In this document: piece by piece, positions 48,284 through 61,153 of the stretch
How the letters are laid out: each line of letters opens with the position of its first letter
How positions within the stretch are numbered: position 1 is the first letter of the stretch
Assembly (NCBI GenBank): GCA_014773175.1
Contig: VXCM01000116.1
Coordinates: 248,001-312,000 of the forward strand
Origin: Lucifuga dentata
Taxonomy: Eukaryota > Chordata > Actinopteri > Ophidiiformes > Bythitidae
Reading direction: 5' to 3'
DNA length: 64,000 bases
Translations under genes and position numbers: made by a program
The notes under the pieces: generated by a model
Databases searched by the model: none
What the model was told of the DNA's origin: nothing
Seen by the model: only the letters and a program-made list of their open reading frames with translations

Positions 48284-50174
48284 GTAGGTGACTTGGGATG
48301 AGCTGTTTGGGTGTTTAGATGCATTTTGTGACTGTCAGGTAAGAGCAATGACTACATAATTCACAAGCAGGAAGAATTAACCTGATGCCTCTTGGATGTG
48401 CACGCGTGTAGTTAAGCTTTCTATAGAAATCTGAATTACAGAAGAATATATTCATTTGTGCCACAAAATCAGATCTCATTCCACAATGATACAACATTCC
48501 AGACCCTACGTCTCATTTAGGATAGAAGAGTGAAGGACAGGATGAGTTTATACTTAAAATATGATTTCTTACTTGCTCTTATAGATGATCTAAAGGAACT
48601 GGGGCACAGTGGTTTCACCAAATCGGTCAGAAATGACATGAAAAACAAGCAGACAACCACGAAATGATCAACTTTGACAATAAAGAGGCAAAACCCACCA
48701 CATAGGCATTTTTTCTAAAGCCTATAACTGCCTTATCAATGGCTATTTCAGGGAAGCATACTGGCTGATCTATATGGATAATCAGATGACAAAAATAGTG
48801 ATAAAAGAGATTTCTTAAAGCTGCTTTAAGGGTCTCAATAGACATAACAATCCTCTGCAATCACTGCACAAGCTTAAGCCCCCCNATCTCTCTCTGTCCT
48901 CTCACACTCTCTCTTATCTCCTCCATCATCTCTCCATTTCTTTTTTCTCTCCAGCTTTTCTGACCCCTGCATGCTGTATGATCAGTGATATATCATCTTA
49001 GTATCTGGGTATAAAACAATTCCTAAAGCTTGTAACATGATACCGCTACTTAGACTTTGCCTGCACAGAGATATTAATCACTTTAGCCACATGCAGACTA
49101 ACATTTATTCATGATACAATTGGAACACCCTTTATTTTAGTATTTTGGATAAAATCTCAAGCAATGTGCTCATTATAAATTTGAGATGATAATGAAAGAT
49201 GCATAGAAGGATGCATGAAATGTATACAAGTAAAGTATCTTGGTCAGTCTAATTATGCACCTGTAGCATTTAACATAATGTATATTTGTCTTACAGTTGA
49301 AGCTGGAACAGTCTACATCTTATTTTGACTGTGGCTCATCTAGGAATTATTTTTTATCACAATTCTTCCCAGTTTCAGATGCACATTGAAACTCCCAGTG
49401 CTCATAAATACTTGAAGTTTCTTTGTAAGAGAATCTGTCATTCTCTCGCTTACTTCTGCTTACTTCTCTGGGTTTTTTTTTTTTTTTTTTTTTTTTGTGA
49501 CATTTACTTGTACCTCCCAGTATGACTGCATTTTAAGGACCTATTATCCTAGTAGGATTCTTAATGATACAGAAGACAAATATATTGGAAAAGCCAAAGA
49601 TTCAAATGTTGAAAACACACAATCTAGTACTAACATCAGATGTACACAAGATGTTACCTGCTACAAATTCCTGATTAGAATAATCAATGTCTAAGGTAGT
49701 TTAATAAAAACATATTTTTCAACTCATATTTTTAGTATAAAAGCATTTTCTAATTTGAATATTTAAGGATATTTCTTGGGGAGTAACCAAAAAAAGCTAA
49801 AATATATATTTTTTAAAGTCTGTGTCCATATAATGGGAGGTTATCATGATGAACAGATCTGTTAATCTCTCAACTAGTTTAAAATGCAGACATCCCTCAT
49901 TGTTTCTCTGATGCTACTGGGAGTCACCTCACTTCAGCAAGCTGTGTGCACATATGGTAAAAGCCATTACGGTGCATTAGAATTCACAATAGTTACTGAG
50001 GCTTTGTGCATTTTAATAGAATAGCACAAAGATTAATTACAACTCTGAAAATTATAGAAGAAAAGGGATTATATGACGTTAAAAAAAATCTATGTCGACC
50101 TGCAAGACAAAACACAGGGCAAAGTGGAGCACATAACCACAACAGTGTGTTATGTATAATACATGTCATGGGGC

Positions 50175-50720
50175 ATATAGTATTGGTCAGGTGACTTTGC
50201 ATGTTTGAACCCAATAGATACAACCCACATAAGTGTTATGATCCTGCCAACCATTTTCCAAAACATGTTACTGGAATGGTAAACATTAGAATTGTTTTTC
50301 CTACCTTCCATACTGCCATTAGTTTCAGTTCATCCCATTACACTATAAAAATCAACTTGTAAAGAACTGAAATGTGGTTGAGATAAGTAATTCATCACAG
50401 CAAACCACATGCAATTATTATTTTTTGTCGAAGTTACATAATTTAACCTATCCAACATAGGTACATGGAAGAAAACATATTTCTCTGACAATGTACTCTT
50501 TTACACAGTGTATTTAAGTGTTTGCAGGTGAAACATTGAATTTTAAAGTGGGTGTATCACCTGAACATTTGATTTTGAAAGATTAAGGAGATTTGGCAAA
50601 ATAACACAAAAATTTAAATACAGTTTTACATTTTGGAAAATGTGTGGAGGTAACGTGACATGCATGTGTGTCGTATTTATTAAGCTCAAACATGCAAAAA
50701 CCACTGGTATGGTCCTTTAA
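50175..50720 (+). mobile_element. TTAA-flanked MITE, subfamily B, left end eroded
   Basis: The right end is intact (ACTGGTATGGTCCTTTAA). The left end has decayed to the ttgcatgtttgaacccaat word. It has the ATAGATACAACCCACAT B-subfamily variant and the gtgggtgtatcacctgaac word. It sits in tmem132d intron 1. Confidence 0.75.
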
Positions 50721-51373
50721 GTCTTCATCACTAGTTAAATATAACTGTTATTTATAACTGCAGAAAAAAAAACTATTGTGTCATACTAAACTTATCAGAA
50801 TTAAATACAATCTTTATTTTTCCATTTTTGTTTCATATAAGCTGCATTTCAAAATATCACATTTTAATGAGAAGCTGCTACTTAAGAGGAATGAAATTAG
50901 ATTAATAACATATGATTTTAGCCTGGCATTAACAGAATCTCCTAATTTTTCCTCTCATGAAAGCAATTAACCTCCAAACTGCAGGGAATCATGGGACCCT
51001 TTAAAGGGATTGTTGTAGCATCTGCATGGCAGCACCGATGCTTTCTGACTCAGCCAAGGAGGAAAAGAAGCTCGGGGTCTTCAGGATGAGTTATTTTAGA
51101 GGCTGGAACAGCTGGTGCAGCGGATTTGCTCTCTTGTTTATCAGCTGAGGGCAGGACGCTCATCATGATCAGAGGACAGGAAGTGGAGTTTTGATTCCAT
51201 TTGTATTAGGTATCAGGAACATGTAACAATAACAGGCACAGAGATGATATGTAAATCTGCATTATATGTTATGTTAAAGCTTATGTAGTAACAAGCAGAG
51301 CACAGATGACCCATCATGTCCGCCTGTATGTGAAGTACTTTGTTGCTATATTGGTGCATTCTCCCTCCTGTAG

Positions 51374-51451
51374 ATGGTGTGCCAGTTTATATCCGGCCAG
51401 AGCTGCTGCCAGCTCTGCTATTAAACAGCACATCTGTCACTGTTGCCACTG
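51374..51451 (+). other. tmem132d: Possible cassette exon in tmem132d intron 1
   Basis: It is preceded by tctccctcctgtag and followed by GTAAAC. The 78 nt are open when read in phase 1 from exon 1, and they end in phase 1, so inclusion would keep exon 2 in frame. It would add 26 residues just after the signal peptide, including an NST glycosylation sequon. I know of no such segment in other TMEM132 proteins. It may be a fortuitous splice-like stretch. Confidence 0.3.
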
Positions 51452-51748
51452 GTAAACTAAGCCAGGACTGCCTTATTCCCACTCCATTCCACTCTCTGCC
51501 TCAGCCATTCTCCCACTGAGCAAACATGACTGAGACTCCTGTCTGTGTTTGTAAGAGAGAGGGAAAAAAAATGATTCTGTTTGAGGGCTGTCAGACATGT
51601 GATGGGATCTTTACTGGGGTTGGACGTGTGAAGATGAAAAGCAAAGAAGACACTGACAGAGACGCATCATGTGCCAGCTAGAATGAGGGGACGTGAGGAC
51701 TGAGTTCCACACGGAAACGCTGGAAGCTCTAAGCTGCCCTCAGTGTCA

Positions 51749-51935
51749 TAATTACCTCTGTCAAAGGGGTTATGTTTTCACCCTGTCTGTCTGTTAGCAG
51801 GATTACCCAAAAAAGTTATGAATGATTCTGATGAAAACAGGTGGAAGGGTGGGGTACGGCCCAGGGAAGAATCTATTAAATTCTGGTGCAGATATGGATC
51901 CAGAGGCAGGTCCAGGATATTGTGAGATGAGATGA
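51749..51935 (+). repeat. Fish interspersed repeat (GGTTATGTTTTCACC type)
   Basis: It contains aaaggggttatgttttcacc, gttagcaggattaccc and gaatctattaaattctggtg words that I recognise as a repeat common in fish genomes. It ends in a T-homopolymer with an N at 51943. Confidence 0.55.
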
Positions 51936-54530
51936 AGAGCTTNTTTTTTTTTTTTTTTTTTAAATCCATCAGTCTTTTCAGATATGCAATGTGTTAAATT
52001 GCTGGCATAAATTGCTGGCATCAGCTGTCTGTTAAAGTGGTGGCTTTTGCCATTCAAACATAGATCTCCTTTATGGCAGGGTGTCATGAAGGCTCTGTTC
52101 AAACATGCCAGGATCTTGATATTTGGCAGAGGAAATTACAGGTAAGGCAGGAAATTACGTATAATATATGAGGCGAGAGACTGTTTACAGCAACATGGCA
52201 TATTGCTGTACATAACGCAGTCTCTAGGTGCTGTTTAGCTATCTGCTGATCTTGTCTTCATCTTGGATGAGAGCAGCTCTCTAATTTCTTCATTAGACCA
52301 ATTTCCAGCCATTTTCTCATCGGTTAAAGATGTTCAGAGAAAATCTGCCAGTCCGAAATGAGCGCTGTGATTAAAGCGTCACTTCCTAGTCCCACATGAT
52401 TGGTCTGTACCCTACACACAAAAACCTCTAATATGAAAGCGCTGTAATCTTGTTGCTTTGTTGGCAACGTGACGCCATTAATTCACACTTGTGCTGTGAA
52501 GGAAGTGTTAAGAAAACGTTATCTACCTAATAATAAAACTGCTGGCACTTTGACTAAGAAGTGACTTGGGGGTTCTTTTCAAACACGAGGCGGAAGCGTA
52601 AAATTGCCAGCCAAATAACAGAAAGAGGTGCATGTCTCAAATGGGCTTATATTTAAAAAAAGAAAAAAAGTCTTCAAAAATGATTCACCAATCTGCATTA
52701 AAAAAAAAAAAAAAATCCCATGATAGAGTATCAATAGATGCAGTTTGGTCTGGGTCTGGATGAGGATATTGGATGAGTATATAATTACAACAAAACACCT
52801 TTTCTATATGCTTGTTCGGCCTTGCTGGAGGTATGACAAATAAATCTTAAGTTACATTTCAACTATAAATACAGACATGATCTCTTCTTAATATTACTGT
52901 TAGTTTCCTATTTTTTGCAGTGACTTTCTGTTTCACTCTGCAGTATCAAGTTTTGTGCAGCTTCAGCTATTTGAAGATAATCTGCAGTAAACACCAGTGG
53001 TTTTTCATCCATAATTCACCAGGCAGGGCAATTAGCCACCAGATAAACAATGCACATGCAGGTCAGCACCTATAATCTTTGTAATCTATCAAAATGGATG
53101 TTTAATAAGGACGCAGAATGGCCGAGTGACCTCTGCCTCTGCTCATTTCCTATCACCAAGCTTTTAGACCAGATCAGAGAATATCTATGCTGCCAACTGT
53201 TGTTTATTTGCTTTGATCTCATGAAAAAGGGTCATTCCATTCTCTGTGTGATTACTATTTAGCAGTCAGCCCGCAACTGCATTGGTCAACAGATAATACA
53301 CAGTTTATCAGATGCAATTGTGTTTCAGTCAGCCAGGAAGTCACATTTTAATCTCAGTCTCTGTCCTTTTTATCTTTCATTATGATGTTCATGGAGGCAG
53401 GGGATCTGCAAAGCATCCACTACCTGCTGACAATCAGAAAGGCCATTTTAATTCCAATTTCTGGGAATTGATTTAAACTTTGTAGTAGAAGTACTTGTCC
53501 CATCTTTACCCCGTTCAAGTAAAGCAGAGTCTGGGTAAAGGAGGGTAGTGTGGTCTCTCTTTGAATTCTGTGCTCATTTAGTAGGAACTATTTTACAAGG
53601 ACATTTTTCATTATAAGCACTTGACTGTTACACTTTAGTAACTATTTACAACTTCTTATAAGTATATGGTCTATCAGAAATTTAGTGTTAATCTTTATGA
53701 ACTGTCCTGATGATAATTAGCAAAGCCAGAGTTAAACTGCAGTTGTTTTTGCTGCCTCAGTAACTTGTAACACTCTTAAGCATCTCTTGTTGTAATTTGC
53801 ATTAGTTCACCTTTGTGCTCTTATGGGAAATTTCAGGTTACACTTTAAGGTCAGTGGCCTCCTACTGTAATACTTTGATGCCCCATTCAGTTGATCAATG
53901 GACCTTAGTTGACTTTTATATTCGAGTGGTTGTTCCTGGGAGTCTGATGTTAGTTTTCATGTTATTTTATTCAAAATTTCTCAGTTCAGTTTTAGTTTCA
54001 AATGACAATTAAAATATGTGGTATGGTGATATATTTTCATGGCTAAAATCACAATTAAGTAGGGAATATGCACAGCAATCAACTTTAAAAAAGCACCAGA
54101 ATAAGCCCAGATTTACTAATTTTGTTCCATTGCCAGAATGTGAAAATGATCCTAACTGCAAAGATTTGACACATTAAGTTCCATTAAATGTTGTAAAAAT
54201 GACATAAAATGGAATAAGGGAAAAATAAAAAGAAAACTGACAGACAACAACTTCCACCATGAGGCTGGAAAACACATTTTCATGAAATGAAATAAATAAA
54301 TAAAAGGGGGTTTACCAAAGGTACTTGTATTTTATGACTGGTGTCATAAAGTTTGGCCTAAATGTCTTAAATTTTACACAACTTTTACTTGAGACCTCAT
54401 ACATGCATTTTGTACCTACAATTTTGTTAAACTTTGCATTTCAATATGCTAAAACATGTGAATTATTTTTAAATGGAGAGTTTAAAGGAGACAAGAAGCC
54501 TAAAAGTAATTTTCTATTTTTACTTTACAG

Positions 54531-55407
54531 ACTTGAACAGTCAAGAGCTGACCGACAGTAAGATCCCAGTGCCTTTTCCTGTCTTCCTGCCAGTCAACTA
54601 TGAGGTGCGGGATGCGGACTACCTCTTCCTAAAGGAGGCTGGGCAGGACTTCATGAGAAACTCCAGCATGCAGAGTCACACGCAGCCCTTTGTCATCTTA
54701 AGAGCCGGCCGCCAGCCAGCTGTCAATGCCAGCTATGGCTCTATGTCCACAGAGCAGCTTGTGCCTCTAGATCTAGTCCAGTCTGTCAAGCTCTTCAAAG
54801 CTCCAGACGTCTTTACCTACAACTGGAAAATTCAATCCTTTGTGCTGACCCAGAAGGTTTTCTCCTCTAAGCCTAAGGTGCGGGTGCTCTTCTATGTTGC
54901 AGGGAGGGACTGGGACAGGGGGGAAGGAATGGTGGACGAGCTGCCGTGTGTGACGGTGTATGCTTTCTGGCAAACCCAGGAGGTGAGGGGTTCCTGTGCC
55001 ATGGGAGGTGAGAGGGGAACCTGCATGGCTGAACTGGCTCCTGCACCTGGCTGGTTTGCTCAGGCGGCAGAGAGCACCAGCAGGGAGAGGCAAGACCGGT
55101 CTGCTGGAAACCCTGTAGAGCTGTACTACCAGGCTCAGCCCAAAGTCAGTGGGAAATGTAATAATGTGGATGGGAGGCGCTGGGGTAGCTCAGGGCAGCA
55201 GGCCGAGTACGTTCCTGTCACCCCCATGCAGAGGATTGGCAGCGTACACCTTCTGCAGGTGCCCAAAGGAATGGCAACCCTTTCTCGACTCAAGCTGGGC
55301 AATGCTGTTGTTATACGGATGTCTTCGAAACCACTCAAGAAGTCTGACATTGCCACTTTTTACATCCTCCTGGCCGGCTCTGTTCAGCTTGCCAACTTCA
55401 CTCTGCG
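54531..55407 (+). CDS. tmem132d: tmem132d coding exon 2 (N-terminal ectodomain)
   Basis: An 877-nt exon between acceptor tttactttacag and donor GTAAGA, encoding residues 25-317 of the precursor. Conserved TMEM132 features are visible: LPVNYEV, FLKEAGQD, RNSS and NASYG near residues 44-94, YNWK, VLFYVAGRDWD, a LPC...RGSC...GTC cysteine set, ELYY, MQRIGS and a closing NFTLR. N-glycosylation sequons are at N68, N90 and N313. It covers the first, cohesin-like part of the extracellular region. TMEM132 proteins are described as neural adhesion molecules that link to the actin cytoskeleton, and TMEM132D is associated with anxiety traits in human and mouse. The open frame extends upstream of 54531, but that part is intron. 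It ends in phase 2. The paralogue is assigned by synteny. Confidence 0.95.
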
Positions 55408-56111
55408 GTAAGAATCTTGACTTATGGTTAACCCTGATCTGACTGGGTACATGATGTTGCCAGTATTGATATACTATTAACATAAGCAGCTGTAATACAT
55501 GGGTTAGGATGAATTTACAGACTCAGTAGATTCCACTGATGTGCATTGTGGTGAAATATTTCCAGTACTTCAGAGACCTCTGTAATTTCAATGGAGTCTT
55601 AAATAATTGATCAATCAGAATTCAGTAGGAGTGACTGTTCAACAGTATTAATTCTTTCTTAATGTGCTTCTTCTTCCACAAACCCTTTGCCATCAAAAGT
55701 AAGGGCACACTGGAGGATATTTGATTTATCATGGATTATGGCGTTTCTATGCAAACATGAAAAAGGTTAACAGTACTTCTGAGAACCATGGTAGATTTTT
55801 CATGTTAAATTGGTAAAATTCATACCTGAGCACAACCTGATGACATTAAGAATTGCTTCAACTTTTAGTCATCAAGGCTGACGCATATCAAACAAATCAC
55901 ATGTAGCTTGTGACTCAGTATCAGTCTGCAATGCTCGGTGTGAAATCAGTGCAGCACAATGAATTTATGAAGATCACAGGGATTACCAGCAAATCTCAAT
56001 TTAATTTAAGGCTCTGTTCTCAACAAGCAATATTGAATGGTCCCATTTGACTGGAGATGAGAGAACATTTGTAGCACAGGAGATCTCTGTGATAATGGAG
56101 GCGGATTTTAT

Positions 56112-56123
56112 TAAAAAAGAAAG

Positions 56124-56178
<55 letters not shown>
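56112..56178. repeat. (AAAG)n microsatellite
   Basis: About 15 AAAG units in intron 2. The Lys/Glu/Arg open frame across it is translated repeat. Confidence 0.95.
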
Positions 56179-56721
56179 ACAAAAGGCCACAGCCTCTCTT
56201 CACACCAAGGTGAAATGATACAACATGGGAAATCGACATCCCAACACCGGATTTGAGTTAAATTGCTCTCATCATTTCATTGATGATTTTTATTGTCTTT
56301 CATGTCGTAGAAACCTTTTATTGTCCTCATCCAAACAGATCAAAGAAGATCTGATTGCAGCAGAGCTAAATTTTTCTGGGTTAGCTGTCAGAACAGACAA
56401 GGAGAGACTAACACTAACCTGATAAGGCATTTTATTTTTATTGCAGGCTGCTTTATTTCCAGCCAGCGAGTGAATAATGATGTCTGAGGTGAAATGCATT
56501 AACATGATATGTTACTTTGTTTAAATGCAGATTTGATTCAGTCAGTTAATGATTTAAGTGTGTCATGAATCTTTCTCGTACGTGTGGTTTGATTTCACAT
56601 CATATATGAGGGGCAATTGAGGTTCTTAAAGTGTTATTGGTGTTGCTCTGTGAGTAATCTCTGGTAAAGTTGTCAAAGGTGCAAAAATTGAGAGACAGTG
56701 CCTAAAACTGCATGTTTCCAC

Positions 56722-56855
56722 TCAGTGTGCACGGCAGTGCTGCAGCAAAGACCAGTAGAAATAGATCTTTTTTGCAGATTAAAGCATTGCAAAGGTTCAA
56801 AAAGATGCCTAAATGAAAATAAGAGCATGGGAATCTGTAGATGTCCCCTTTATAG
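56722..56855 (+). repeat. Interspersed repeat fragment, pair with 60455
   Basis: It shares cagtgtg, gtgctgcag, agcattgcaaaggtt and tcccctttta in the same order and spacing with 60455-60606, at clear but imperfect similarity. The family is unknown. Confidence 0.5.
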
Positions 56856-57510
56856 GTCACAATACAAAACTGCTGTCCCAAGATAAGAGACCAGAGTTTT
56901 CCCAAAGGGATCAAGAAAAATGGCGGTGCAATCAATACCTACTGAGAATTCAAATATTTCTGTGCTACTTTCACTTTGATTTTTATGCTTCAGTGGAGCC
57001 GTGCAGGTGAACAGACAGTCAAAGGAGTAATCTATTATTAATTCCTTCACACCTCAACCTGTGTTCATTCACACAGGCAGTCAATTGTAAATGCTAGAAT
57101 AGATAAATATTGACCGAATGGGTGGTTGTACATGGATGCACGTCTTTTTTTTTTTTTTTNTTTTTTTTTTTTTTTAGGTCTCATAGTAAACTGTCATAAG
57201 TTCTCAAAATATCTCCAGTTTGTACAAAGGAAAAGGAAAAATGACACCATGTGTGCTTTAATCAACATTATTGGTTTATCTAAGGAATATTAAATTGTAT
57301 CATAGACCATTATTTTCTGTATTCCTTATGGTTGGATTATGTATTTGCACAAGCTAGTCTCCTTTTCTTCTTTTCTTGTGGAAAAATTCCAATATTGCTT
57401 TAGGCAGTGAAGCCAAAAAGAAATATTTTTCAGCACTTTCCCCCTTCATCCATAATGCTTTTTAATCTCTGCTGCTTTAATTCTGTAGTGTCACATTCAC
57501 AAAAGATTCT

Positions 57511-57538
57511 ACTCCTCTCCTCTCCTCTCCTCTCCTCT
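57511..57538. repeat. (CTCCT)n pentanucleotide repeat
   Basis: About five to six units. Confidence 0.9.
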
Positions 57539-60008
57539 AACTGGTTCAGTATAACATGCCATGATGAATAAACTCTTTAAGCATACACACCCCCCTCTTT
57601 TGTACCCCATAAACATGTGCTAATACACTTACTGTCCCCCAACTCATGTAGATGAACAGTAAGCTGTACCCTCCCCAGGCTTATCAGCCCATTAACAAGC
57701 ATGGTGCATCAGGTCCTTAACAGCTGTCTGTGTGCTTTATCACTGTCAGAATGTCCCATTAAATTTTGCTTAATATTCTCTCATCAGTATGATAAACCTG
57801 TTATTGATGTCTATAGTCGGAGTCATGGGACGCACAAATGTGAGATCGGTTGAGAAAAAGACGAGGCACACCTGTCCATTCCACAAAAATGAACCTGCCT
57901 TTCTCAGAGACATTCTGATAAAGGTCATAATAAAAGTATTGTACCACCGTCATCACACTATCTATGTGAAGGGCAATTAGATTACCCTTTAATGTGAGCT
58001 TTATACGTTATGTGGCATGAAATATGATGCTAGAGAGCTTTTTTTGGTTTTAGCCGCTATTCAATGTCAGCGTGTGATGAGATAATTGTTTGTCTTGTTT
58101 GATGAGTTTTGTTTAAAAGCAGCATTATGCCAATAAATAATCTGGAGAGTCTGTATCAACAGGACGCCCTGTCACTGAGTTCTTCAGTGAGGGAGCCTAA
58201 TCATTCATCTGTGTGACAAATAGGACTTTTACATCCATTTTCAGTGCTGCGGTGCTGCCATCTGGCAGGAATATTGGCATGAACGTCTCTCCAACTCCCT
58301 AAACTGCTCCATAAGTACGATAAGCACGTTGCTGATGGCTGGCCATCAGACTGGCAAAACAGTGGACATTTGCCTGCATAATTAATGATTGCATCTGTTT
58401 CTGATTGCATTGGGGTTCGCCAGTGGTAGTATGGCCCTGCAGTGATGAATTCACAAAGCCAAAGATGAGAACACAAATCATATCAGTGGAGTGATTACAA
58501 ACCCTATGCAGCATCTCTATAGAGGACTTAGTGATGGAATACATCTGGGCCTTGCTGTCTGGCTCACACAGAGTACACAATCTATCTTGTAGGTATTTGA
58601 TCAGTCTGAGTCTTTTGTGCATCCTGCATCATGAGCATCATGCAATAATTCCGTGATTTTTAAAGAACCCTGCACTTCACAAATGAATGCGGGAAGGGAA
58701 TCAACTGCAGAAGACTAAGGGCCAAGGTCTGCTTTCAGTGTGTTTGTGTGTGACGGCGCTGAGGGAGGCCTCTCATGTGCGTGTGCCTTTTTTTGGATGC
58801 TTGTATGTGTGTGTGTGAGTGAATGAAGAGTATGTAAAAGGTGAAGCCATAGTGTCACTCATGTCATTGCTGGTCAGAAGTGAGATGGATGGCAGCTGCA
58901 GCACCTGAGAGCTGCTTTTCTCACACACTGTCAGCTTCAGTCTCCACAGCCATCCATCTTCCCTGCCCTGCTGCCTCCCTCTGCCCACTGCCTCCTCAGG
59001 GCCGACTAACTAAAGCCACGGACACTGGTTCCCTCTCACAGACACTCACAACAAAAACAAGAAAAAGTCTTCTTCCAGTCTCTGGGGATTTTTGAGTTTT
59101 TTTGTACAAAGAGGTTCTGAGAGAGAGGAATGGCTTCAGATAAGTCCTCTTGTTACTGTCACTTTTTATTAGTTAAACACTGCTCCTCTCAGCTCAATAC
59201 ACAGAGAGTTCCATCACAAGAGGGCATGCTATTCAGCGACCATTACTAGATTAACGGTCCTCCACAGTTCTCTCATTACTAATACACTGAGCGTGCCATC
59301 CTGCTTACTTCATTGATTATGTTTGATTAAAGTTTTCCCCCATCGATGGGAAATGATCTTATTGCACTTGAAATTCTCTACCGTCAGCATGAACACTGCA
59401 ATTAAACACATAAAACATAAAATGCAATGTTGGTTGAACTGAAGTTACTGAGGTAGGCAGTGTGATATTGAAAGAAAATCATAAAGGTTTTTTTTTTTGC
59501 TGAATATTCCATTTGCAATATGAAACGCATTACAGGAGAATGATGTTTTATATCTGTTTTTAAATGCTCAAACAATATCTGTGAAAGGGAAGAAAATCAG
59601 ATGCAATGGCTTTGGCAGGTTGGATAATTATTTTCTTACGCTCAGCTTGCTTTGTTGGCTGGGGATTCTGCACAGCACATATTTCCCTCCTATAAGAATT
59701 GCAGCTGTTAACATTTTGGAAATTGCAATATTCACAACAACAACTTCAATATTTTATGTAATAACTGCAGAATGCTAGCATGTGCCATCTGAGACTGTAC
59801 ACGAAAGACTGTAACTTACATTTAAAGGGGACCTGCACTTAAAAAAAAAAATTATAGTGTAATATATTAAGTCCTGAACTGCCCTGAAAACTTTTTGATT
59901 GGTCCTTTACATGTGTAACACATTTATGTCAACATATAACAAAATTTACATCAATAAATTTACATTTTTTAGTCATTCACCAAGTACAAGGTGAACGAAT
60001 GTTTGATC

Positions 60009-60387
60009 CACATCAGTCAGTATGTTTACATGCACTTAAAACTTTGATTATACATGGATTAAGGCAACAAATTGATTTTTTTCAAACATCATGTAAACAT
60101 CACAGTTAGACTGAAATTGGCATAAATTGGAAAAAGCTTACTCTGAGTAACAGACCTTGATTATGCGATTGTAAATGAATTTATTCAGGCATGTAAAAGT
60201 CATAATAGGAGTATGCCATGTATGTGTGTATTTCCTCACCTGTTGGACCCTCCACATACTCCGATTATGCAACGTGTAATGTATAGTTGGCAAACCGTGG
60301 AATTAATTCTATCCATGCATATGACTTACTCACATTATTGTCTTAATTGGATAAAGACAGGCAGAGTATGGTGTGCATGCCCTGATG
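60009..60387 (+). mobile_element. GTTTACATGCA-family element (copy)
   Basis: It begins GTTTACATGCACTTAAAAC and ends near agtatggtgtgcatg. Internal words agree with the copy at 7706 (attaaggcaacaaattgatt, gattatgcgattgtaaatg, tttattcaggcatgtaaaag). The best-preserved uninterrupted copy with the one at 7706. Confidence 0.75.
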
Positions 60388-60454
60388 CTGCTGGCCAATC
60401 AGAACCGATCAGGCTTTCTAGAAGGGTGTCTTAAACAGACTGTCTAAAAAGTCC

Positions 60455-60606
60455 TTTTTACATTCAGTGTGAATAGTGGTGCTGCAGGAAGGAAGAATAG
60501 AAGTGGATCCAAATGTTTTTTGTGTATTAGAGCATTGCAAAGGTTTCAAAATAGAGTTCTTAATTAAATTAAGAACATAGAAATATGTATAATTTTCCCC
60601 TTTTAA
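60455..60606 (+). repeat. Interspersed repeat fragment, pair with 56722
   Basis: Same order of words as at 56722-56855. Its right end coincides with the left edge of the TTAA element, which apparently inserted there. Confidence 0.5.
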
Positions 60607-61153
60607 GGACCATACTGACCATTTTGCATGTTTGAGCCTAATATAATCAATTTTCATACATGTTACAGCCATTTCCCAAAGGATAAAACCATATTTCAGC
60701 TTTCCTGATATTCAAGCGATACACCCATCTTAAAAATTGATGTTTCACCTGCTAATAGTTACGCAGCCTTATGAAGTCATGGTCATTTAAAGTTTTCGAT
60801 AAATGCAGGTCTTCTTTTCAGACTATATTCCTCAGTGGAGACATACATTCACTCCATGTTTTTTTTTATTGCGGTTAAACACTAAAATTATGTAACTTCG
60901 AAAAAAACCTGAATACATGTCTTGTTAGTGATGATGGATTACCTATCCCAAGAACGTTTCAAGTATCAACAAGTTGATTTTAATAGCGTACCAGAATGAA
61001 CTGAAACCAATGGCAGTCTGGAAGGTAGGAAAAACATTTTTAATTCACTGTTCCTGTAGTATCTTTTGGGAAATGATGGTCAGTAACATTATGGTGTATG
61101 AAAATTGAATATATTAGGCTCAAATATGCAAAATGGCTGGTATGGTCCTTTAA
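60603..61153 (-). mobile_element. TTAA-flanked MITE, subfamily A (copy in intron 2)
   Basis: TTAAGGACCATACTGACC at the left (one A shorter than its sisters) and TATGGTCCTTTAA at the right, reverse orientation, 551 bp, no assembly gap. No open frame. Confidence 0.88.

Larger units (their letters stand above)
48284..54530 (+). other. tmem132d: tmem132d intron 1
   Basis: A GT-AG intron of 6,247 bp. It holds a B-subfamily TTAA MITE (50175-50720), a possible in-frame cassette exon (51374-51451), a fish interspersed repeat (51749-51935), T-homopolymers (49471-49497, 51944-51960) and an N join at 48885. The remainder is unremarkable AT-rich sequence. Confidence 0.8.

Noticed and set aside
54473..54530. 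Upstream extension of the exon 2 open frame to a Met at 54473
   Set aside because: A strong acceptor ends at 54530, the residues before it do not resemble TMEM132, and the signal-peptide exon at 48211 joins in exact phase.
54773..55483. Other-frame and minus-strand ORFs over tmem132d exon 2
   Set aside because: Shadows of the coding exon; no domains, and inconsistent with the TMEM132 frame.
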